Assembly (NCBI GenBank): GCA_958496175.1
Contig: OY292276.1
Span: 37,468,449 to 37,532,448, forward strand
Length of the DNA stretch: 64,000 nt
Direction of reading: 5' to 3'
Source of the DNA: Sisyra terminalis
Taxonomy: Eukaryota > Arthropoda > Insecta > Neuroptera > Sisyridae
Below, piece after piece: positions 51,816-61,500 of the stretch. The notes below the pieces were generated by a model that was not told the origin of the DNA, did not search any database, and was given only the letters and a program-made list of their open reading frames with translations. Position numbers and translations under genes: made by a program. Numbering within the stretch: the first letter of the stretch is position 1; every line of letters begins with the position of its first letter.

Positions 51816-53668
51816 ACCATTACGCTAGTTGGTGGTACTGTTAGCAAGGCGTGATATAGTTTTTCTAAGTATTTACTTCTAAATCCCTCATCTTCAAATA
51901 AATCGAATATCTATTCATCGGATGGTTTTGGATATAATAGATTTCCGTATTGTATTTTGGTTTGTTGAAATTTTTTTATCCATCGATAACTATTTTTTGT
52001 TTAAGAGACAATTACTTTTCATTAATACAAGTGTCATCATCATCTTCGATAACTGTACTGAATTCTTCTGAATAGGTTTATGGGTGAAAAATTTAAAGCA
52101 GATTTGCTATAAACTTGATCAAATTCAAATTGGTTAGCCTCTTTTCTTCTTTTACATTTTAATTTTTAAGATCATTATAGTAATGTAAATACCCAAAGAT
52201 ATTTTAATTCCAACTTTGTATTCACTGCCAAACCAATTTCCCCCATTAGAGAAACATAAAAACAGAAACTTATTCTATTTTATTATGATGGCAATCCCTG
52301 TAGTTAAAGTGAAAATAATTTAAAAAAATTGTAGTAAATACCGAATAATCGGTGTACAAACGTGTGAATATCGATGTTACAGAATTGTATAAATGGTACA
52401 AAATACCGGCATTTAGAATCTCAGTTATTGCAATTCCTAATTTGAATATTATTTATAAAATCTTAGAAAATTATGATATAAAAATATACCTGGTGTAAAG
52501 CAAATAACTAGAAAAATTAAAAAACTTTTCATTTGACTGGTATTGTACGAGTATATATCTACTTCTTGCGCAATATAACTCTTACCAATATTATCATTCT
52601 TTATATTCAATTTCCTTTAAAGTAAAAATGAAAATATTCGCAAATATAATGTGCAAATTAATATATCTTAAAGTGCAATATTTACTTTCATAGAATAAAT
52701 AAAATAAGAAATTAGTCTTCAGGCTTTGCATAATAAAAAGTTGCACATATATGTACTTATGCTTACTTATGTGACTTTCTACGACATTTACTTGTAATTA
52801 TTGTTCATATTTAATATTCAAATTTCATTTTACAATTTATCAAATCTATTTTTATTTTTTACTTCTAATTATACTTGGAATGAAAGGTGTGAAATTGTAT
52901 AAAAATAATTTTAAATAACGTTACTCAAATTATTATATTCAAATGGTCGTAGGAAATAATTTCCTATAGGTAATTAAATCTATATTGAATGTAATTCAAT
53001 TTTTTTAACCTGATCATTTTAATTTGAGTTGAAATTAAAAAGCAAAGAAATGAAGATGAGCTCATCCTATAAAGCAATATGCTCGTTTATATATGTTTTT
53101 TAAATATCAAAAACCACTTGCTATCCTTCGCATAATTCAAATACACATATTATTCATCTCATGGACGCGGATGTAACATAAGTACATATGTATGTATGTA
53201 TCATATAATTTGAAGTTATCTAATAAGTTGTCGAAAAAACTTTTAGTTTTACTTTTATAGTCTTATAATAAATGAGTCAAAAATAAAAAAAATGAATTAA
53301 AAAAAATATGCTAATTTTATTTCTTAGATGTTACGAAAGGTAAATGAAATGAAAGCCTACGGCTGTATTATTTGAGAAATCGAAAATTGAGAACTACCAT
53401 CCGAAAATTCAACAACTATTTAATTAGACATTTGATTCTATGATATTTTGGTATCGCAACCAAAAAATGCCAATTTTACCTAAGTACTAATATACCAAAC
53501 ATATTTAACATTTAAAAAATTACAAAAAAATTGTAAATGTTTGTTCAATTTGGTTTCCCAATTCGTTGCTTTTTAAATCATTAACACTCGAAAAGCAATC
53601 AAAAGGCCTCCCATACAAAAAATTAGGGCAGTTATATTATTTATTAAAAACAATACTTATGGTAAATC

Positions 53669-53820
53669 TACTGGTGGCTAAGGGATCAAGGTGGCTCCAA
53701 AACTAGTAGGTGTTGGATTCGAATCTCGTATCGAGCTTTTCAATATTTCTCGATACGGTTTTTTATTAACCATAATAGTTATCAAAAATCTGGTAATATT
53801 ATAAATCTACAATTACTAAA
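53669..53820 (+). repeat. tRNA-derived SINE copy 7
   Basis: Head CTACTGGTGGCTAAGGGATC, then GGTGGCTCCAAAACTAGTAG, then the B-box region TGGATTCGAATCTCGTATCG. It is followed by ttcaatatttctcgatacgg and a diverged tail. The orientation is the same as copies 2 and 4. Confidence 0.7.
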
Positions 53821-54925
53821 AACAAAAAAAAGCTTTAATTGCTTAAGTTAATATCATATCTCGCACCCCAAAACAAGAATTGCTGATTTAGACCAATAAA
53901 GACCAAATACTGTAACATAAGTGTATGGTAAAAATTAACTATTATTTCTGTTAAGAATAGTAAGATAGTAAATCGCTTAGTAGGTGAAAATCTAGAAAGT
54001 AAGAAGGCAGTTATAGTATACCACAGTTGACTTTTTAAGACTTACAATTCTTTAGTGTAATATTTGTACAATTTTATGGTGTCTAATTATATTGTACCTA
54101 TAGGTAGGCAATCTTCCACAAATAGTGAAACAAGTTGGCTTAAGATACGGAATTTTGAGTTTGGTACATGTTTAGTAGAAATATTTTCAAACAAATGTTA
54201 CAAATATAGTACTCTGCTTTAATTCCCCCAAGCTTTAAATAACCCCATATTCTTCCTAAAAAAATATACAATAAAATAAAATCAACCTCCCTTAAAACCC
54301 TAAGTCATTGATGACCCAGTAGTTGAAAAATGTCTAAAAAAATGTTACCACTATTTACCCCATATAAACGGCAATCTAAAAATATATTTTTAATCACATT
54401 ATTATTGATTATTGATTTTTTGTTGAGAAATGCATATAATGGCTCAAACTTTGATACTCGAAAGTTTATAAGGTAGTTTGTAGTTGACTACAAATATTGG
54501 TCCCATTAAGTTCCTCGATGCACCGAGGGATGCAGAAACCTGATTCCTTAGAGCTTATTCTGTATTTTCTTTGAAATGAGTTCAATTTTTTTTTTTTTTT
54601 GAGGTCACTGATTATTAATATAAGGGCTAAGTTTCTAGACGTATTTAGGAGTTGGTAAGGGTTATATCTCACTTAGGGGAGTTTTAGGGTAGGTGATTAC
54701 AATTATAAGGTTCATTTGATTCCCGATTTACTTAGGGATTGGAATGAATCTCATATTCTGGCAAATATAAAATTGCATTTATGAGATTTTTGGAATCGTT
54801 GATTACGATAAGATACATACGGATATTCTATAAATATGCAAATTGTTTTGAAAATGTGAAAACGGTTTGAGTCTATATTTGGTAAGAGGCGCTTACCATC
54901 AAGGACTTTTTTTAACTATTTAGTT

Positions 54926-55097
54926 ACTTTGATACAAGGTTTATAAAATACACAGGTGGCCTCATGCGTTACGTGATGTTTCCAGAAGAAATTCGTATAT
55001 ATCTTCAGACTGATTCAAATTTCAAAATTCTTCGTATGACGTCATTTTTTTTTTCTAAAGGGGCAACCTGTGTAATTTATAAACCTTGACTTTGATA
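54926..55097. mobile_element. MITE (54935-55088) with 29-bp inverted ends and a perfect 9-bp TSD
   Basis: The left end 54935-54963 begins CAAGGTTTATAAAATACACA. The right end 55060-55088 is its near-perfect reverse complement, with about three differences. ACTTTGATA flanks both sides (54926-54934 and 55089-55097). A 9-bp duplication fits Mutator-like elements. An 8-bp hAT duplication plus one chance match is the alternative. The 154-bp interior holds TGACGTCA but no gene. The intact duplication suggests a fairly recent insertion. Confidence 0.8.
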
Positions 55098-55542
55098 CAT
55101 CGGATGTATCACATAAGTCACAGGGCAACAAAGAGTTTACCTATAGAATGAGCCTAGTAAGCCTTGAATGAGCCTTTCTTTGAACAATTTAATTATAAAT
55201 CGTCATGTTTTCTCTAAAATTTATAAATTAAATTTAAGTACATTTATTAAACATTTAAAATAGTAAGAAATAGTTGTCTAAATGGTAGTGAAATTCATAT
55301 TAAATTCTATAACATAATTTAAGAGAGGTGAGCAGATATGCAGCAAAATATATATGCAGATAGACGGCGGAAAGTGGTTTTTATATAAAGAAAGTCTGCT
55401 ATTCCTATTTAAAATCAATTTTTAAATTGTAATATTAACTTATCTGGAAAATTAAATTATTAAGCGATACCAAAAATACTTAAAATAGCTGTAGTTTGAT
55501 TTTAAGTTTACAAAAATTACTAAATTGTGTTTTTATTTACAG

Positions 55543-58500
55543 TTGGTAGCGCAATTTGGGAATGGCAATGAGTTGTCGTCGTTAGATGAAATTGTTGAGA
55601 TCGTAGATGAAAACGGTATAGAATTATACCGGGAAAGTCGACAAGCTGTGCAACAATTACACGACCATACCCACATTACATTGTTGGATGTGCAATGTAG
55701 CGAGTCTGGAATCCGAGTTCAGATTGAATTTGAGGCTCCGTTTGCCGGTGTTATTTACAGTAAAGGACATTTTGATGATCCAAAATGCAGGTACTGTTAT
55801 AAGGAAAAAAAATTGTAAACATAAAGTGAACGCACTACAAAAAATCTATCATTCCATACGAACTAGACGACCTTCGGACAATTTCACTTTTTTTTTGAAG
55901 ATTATAAAGATCTTTGTGGCTCCGTTAATTTACGTACTTTTTTAATTATTTAAATGTCAAGGTCCTGAGATTCACAAAATAGTTAATTAGACGGAATTGT
56001 GTGTTATACTATATATTTAATGATCATATATTTAATTGAAGGTATGTAGCAGCGGGCGGCACAAAAAATGCGTATCAGTTTGTCGTACCAATTAAAGGAT
56101 GCGGTACAAAACCATCTTGTTCCATTTGCGGAACTGTCGACAATATTTTAATCATTCAATCTGACGATACAGTACAAGAAATTTGGGATACAGCAAGGAA
56201 AATCACTTGCGATTCTAACACTCAAGGAGAAAAAACAGTTTTCTTCAAACCATTTGTTGTGGATATGTTAGAAGTTATCAACGTTCCCACACAAAAAGGA
56301 AGCGTAGACTGTTGGATGGACATTCAACGCGGAACATATCCTAATGTATATAATTTTTAAATTATTTATCTAACAAAATGATATTAAAAAATCAAAAAAT
56401 TTCAGATTTCTCCATTGAATAGTATAATTAAAATTGGGGAAACGCTCACAATTTTAGTGTATTTGAGAGACAATCAAGATCAATATGATATTCGCGTCCG
56501 CGATTGTTGGGCTTACGACGATGAAGATTATGATGCAAGAACGACACATAAATTACAATTAACAGATAAAGAAGGTTGCCCAAGGTAATTGATCAAAAAT
56601 CCTCTCAACTAACTTATCAATATTTAATTAATAAAAAAATTCAAACTATAATTAACAACTGTTATTTTTTCAAACAGAAAAAAGAAACTTATCGATTACT
56701 GGTTAAAATCAACAAAAGGACTGAAAGATGCAACCTTAGTAACATACAATACCATTAACGCATTTAAATTTCCCGATCGAGAACAAGTATTCCTCACGTG
56801 TAATATTGAGGTAAATAATCCAAAACTTCAAAAACTATAAGTATTAGAGTAACAAGAATATATTTTTCTCTAGATTTGCTACGGTAAATGTAGCGGTCAA
56901 TGTGAGGGTTCACCAACAACGCAAATATCAACCACAATTACAACTCCAAAACCATCTCAACGGCGGACTACAACTGCTAAGCCAGAAAGAACCACCACTT
57001 TTCAATGCTATCCTGGATCAAGAGATCCAAGATGTCCTCAACCAACTAGAAAAAGAATTGAAACCACAACAGTATTTGAATGTTACCCAGGATCAAGAGA
57101 TCCACGTTGTCCACAACCTACTAGAAAAAGAATTGAAACAACCACTGCGTTTCAATGCTTGCCAGGTTCAAGAGATCCAAGATGTCCACAACCAACAAGG
57201 AAAAGAATTGAAACGACTACAGTGTTTGAGTGTTTCCCTGGTTCGAGAGATCCACGATGCCCTCAGCCTACAACTCGTAGACCAGAAACAACAACCGTAT
57301 TACGATGTTATCCCGGGTCAAGAGATCCTCGTTGTCCTCAAACAACAACAAGACGACCTGAAACTACTACTCAATTTCAATGTTATCCAGGATCAACTGA
57401 TCGCCGATGCATTAGAACTACTACAAGAAGACCAATTACAACCACAGAAGAAGGCATTCGATGTTATCCTGGTTCCACTGATCCTCGCTGTCCTAGGCCA
57501 TTTACTCCAACTACACCAGAACTATTAAATTGCTACCCTGGTTCAACAGATCCGAGATGTCCTAAGCCACCAACGACAACACCAGCATCGTTGCGGTGCT
57601 CTCCAGACTCCACGGATCCTCGTTGTGTAAGAGTAACAACCACTTCGCCATTACAATGCTACCCAGGCTCATTAGATCCTCGTTGTCCACAAACTACCAC
57701 AAAACAACCAGCGACATATTTACCACCTGTAACAACTACAAGCGCCCCCCAATGTTATCCAGGTTCAAGTGATCCACGATGTCCCAAACCACCAACAACA
57801 ACTACTCCAAGATGTTTCCCTGGATCACAAGATCCACGATGTCCACGACCCCCACCCACTACTACAACTCAAGCACCATTAAGATGTTATCCGGGGTCAA
57901 CTGATCCAAGATGTCCACGACCACCACCAACTACAACTCAGGCACCCCCGAATTGTTTCCCAGGATCACAAGATCCACGATGCCCACGACCCCCACCAAC
58001 TACTACAACTCAAGCACCATTAAGATGTTATCCAGGGTCAACTGATCCACGTTGTCCTCGTCCTCCACCAACGACAACGACACCAGCACCATTAAGATGT
58101 TATCCGGGGTCAACTGATCCAAGATGTCCACGACCACCACCAACTACAACTCAGGCACCCCCGAATTGTTTCCCAGGATCACAAGATCCACGTTGTCCTC
58201 GTCCTCCTCCAACTACAACTACACCAGCACCATTAAGATGTTATCCAGGTTCAACTGATCCTCGGTGTCCTAAGCCACCTCCAACAACTACTCCAGCACC
58301 TCCAAGATGTTTCCCTGGATCACAAGATCCACGATGCCCACGACCCCCACCAACTACTACAACTCAAGCACCATTAAGATGTTATCCAGGGTCAACTGAT
58401 CCACGTTGTCCTCGTCCTCCACCAACGACAACGACACCAGCACCATTAAGATGTTATCCGGGGTCAACTGATCCAAGATGTCCACGACCACCACCAACTA

Positions 58501-61500
58501 CAACTCAGGCACCCCCGAATTGTTTCCCAGGATCACAAGATCCACGATGCCCACGACCCCCACCAACTACTACAACTCAAGCACCATTAAGATGTTATCC
58601 GGGGTCAACTGATCCAAGATGTCCTCGACCACCACCAACTACAACAACTCAAGCACCACCAAATTGTTTCCCAGGATCACAAGATCCACGTTGTCCTCGT
58701 CCTCCTCCAACTACAACGACACCAGCACCATTGCGATGTTATCCGGGGTCAACTGACCCTCGATGCCCACGCCCTACAACCACGACCGTTACGCCTCTAC
58801 AATGTTACCCTGGATCAAATGACCCACGCTGTCCAAGAACGCAACCCTCTACAACTAGAGAACCTGCTACATATTTGCCACCTGTAACAACTACAAGTGC
58901 ACCCCAATGTTATCCAGGGTCAACTGATCCTCGGTGTCCTAAGCCACCTTCAACAACTACTCCAGCACCTCCAAGATGTTTCCCTGGATCACAGGATCCA
59001 CGATGCCCACGACCCCCACCAACTACAACTACACCAGCACCGTTAAGATGTTATCCCGGTTCAACTGACCCACGGTGTCCTAAACCACCTCCACCAACTA
59101 CTCCCGCTCCTCCAAGATGTTTCCCTGAATCACAGGACCCACGATGTCCCAAACCTCCAACAACAACTACTCCAGCACCACCAAATTGTTTCCCAGGATC
59201 ACAAGATCCACGTTGTCCACGACCCCCACCAACTACTACAACTCAAGCACCATTAAGATGTTATCCGGGATCAACTGATGCACGTTGTCCTAAACCACCT
59301 CCAACAACTACTCCAGCTCCTCCAAGATGTTTCCCTGGATCACAGGACCCACGATGTCCACGTCCTCCACCAACTACAACTCCTGCACCACCGAATTGTT
59401 ACCCAGGCTCACAAGATCCACGTTGTCCACGTCCCCCTCCAACCACAACTACACCAGCACCATTAAGATGTTATCCCGGTTCAACTGACCCACGGTGTCC
59501 TAAGCCACCTCCACCAACTACTCCCGCTCCTCCAAGATGTTTCCCTGGATCACAGGACCCACGATGTCCCAAACCTCCAACAACAACTACTCCAGCACCA
59601 CCAAATTGTTTCCCAGGATCACAAGATCCACGTTGTCCACGTCCCCCTCCAACCACAACTACACCAGCACCATTAAGATGTTATCCCGGTTCAACTGACC
59701 CACGTTGTCCCAAACCACCTCCAACAACTACTACAGCTCCTCCAAGATGTTTCCCTGGATCACAGGACCCACGATGTCCACGTCCTCCACCAACCACGAC
59801 TACACAAGCACCATTAAGATGTTATCCGGGCTCAACTGATCCGCGGTGTCCAAAGCCGCAACCGTCAACAACTAAACAGCCGGCTACTTATTTACCACCG
59901 ATAACAACGACTAGTGCACCTCAATGTTATCCTGGATCAACAGACCCAAGATGTCCTAAGCCAACGACAACTACACCAGCACCTCCAAGATGTTTCCCTG
60001 GATCACAAGATCCACGATGTCCACGTCCCCCTCCAACCACAACTACACCAGTACCATTAAGATGTTATCCAGGTTCAACTGATCCTCGGTGTCCTAAGCC
60101 ACCTCCAACAACTACTCCAGCACCTCCAAGATGTTTCCCTGGATCACAAGATCCACGATGCCCACGACCCCCACCAACTACTACAACTCAAGCACCATTA
60201 AGATGTTATCCGGGGTCAACTGATCCAAGATGTCCTCGACCACCACCAACTACAACAACTCAGGCACCCCCGAATTGTTTCCCAGGATCACAAGATCCAC
60301 GTTGTCCTCGTCCTCCACCAACGACAACGACACCCACTCCTTTAAGATGTTATCCAGGTTCAACTGATCCAAGTTGTCCTAAACCCCCTACAACAACTAC
60401 TCCAGCTCCACCTAGATGTTTCCCAGGATCTCAAGATCCACGTTGCCCACGTCCTCCCCCAACTACAACACCAGCGCCATTGAAATGCTATCCTGGTTCC
60501 ACAGATCCAAGATGTCCACGCCCTACAACAACGACTGTTAAGCCTCTACAATGTTACCCTGGTTCAAATGACCCACGTTGTCCAAGACCGCAACCGTCTT
60601 CAACTAGAGAACCTGCAACCTACTTACCACCTGTAACAACTACAAGCGCCCCTCAATGTTATCCAGGTTCAAGTGATCCGCGATGTCCCAAACCTCCAAC
60701 AACAACTACTCCAGCACCTCCAAGATGTTTCCCTGGATCACAAGATCCACGATGCCCACGACCCCCACCAACTACAACAACTCAAGCACCATTAAGATGT
60801 TATCCGGGGTCAACTGATCCACGTTGTCCTCGTCCTCCACCAACGACAACGACACCAGCGCCATTAAGATGTTATCCGGGGTCAACTGATCCAAGATGTC
60901 CTCGACCACCACCAACAACTCAGGCACCCCCGAACTGTTTCCCAGGATCACAAGATCCACGATGCCCACGACCCCCACCAACTACTACAACTCAAGCACC
61001 ATTAAGATGTTATCCGGGGTCAAACGATCCAAGATGTCCTCGACCACCACCAACTACAACAACTCAAGCACCGCCAAATTGTTTCCCAGGATCACAAGAT
61101 CCACGTTGTCCTCGTCCTCCACCAACGACAACGACACCAGCACCATTAAGATGTTATCCGGGGTCAACTGATCCAAGATGTCCACGACCACCACCAACTA
61201 CAACTCAGGCACCCCCGAATTGTTTCCCAGGATCACAAGATCAACGATGCCCACGACCCCCACCAACTACTACAACTCAAGCACCATTAAGATGTTATCC
61301 GGGGTCAACTGATCCACGTTGTCCTCGTCCTCCACCAACGACAACGACACCAGCGCCATTAAGATGTTATCCGGGGTCAACTGATCCAAGATGTCCCCGA
61401 CCACCACCAACAACTCAGGCACCCCCGATCTGTTTCCCAGGATCACAAGATCCACGTTGTCCTCGTCCTCCACCAACGACAACGACACCCGCTCCTTTAA

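Larger units (their letters stand above)
51461..52080 (-). pseudogene. Decayed hAT transposase, C-terminal region
   Basis: Minus-strand frames give FDLFEDEGFRSKYLEKLYHA then LLTVPPTSV (about 51815-51925). After an interruption, SFMFTKIRYSS and TILSFLNKF follow (about 51645 to 51535). This order matches the hAT C-terminal dimerisation region, where ...PPTSVEAERxFS leads on to xKIRxxL and a final LxFLxxF. The residues between PPTSV and SFMFTKIR are missing because a short Penelope-like piece sits there. Upstream (51930-52075) weak frames such as EDDDDTCINEK may be its earlier part. Stops and frameshifts show the gene is dead. Confidence 0.6.
14267..55542 (+). other. Inferred 41.3-kb first coding intron of the ZP-domain gene
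   Basis: It starts with GTAAGT (14267) and ends with TTTATTTACAG (AG at 55541-55542). Between these the DNA is AT-rich and holds transposon remnants and one intronless retrocopy, listed separately. I see nothing in these stretches: 14267-15151, 15297-16953, 18311-18719, 18876-20694, 22342-23803, 25459-27369, 28298-30045, 30661-37390, 37756-40761, 41515-43129, 45111-46705, 47584-49063, 52081-53668 and 53821-54925. Possible enhancers cannot be judged by eye. Confidence 0.65.

Noticed and set aside
54466..54672. 68-codon minus-strand frame with a lysine run
   Set aside because: The lysine run comes from a poly(T) tract and there is no family resemblance.
56902..57528. 208-codon frame in another frame of the repeat exon (Gln/Leu-rich)
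   Set aside because: It is the shifted-frame translation of the periodic coding repeats. The real frame has the regular cysteines and joins the ZP exons in phase.
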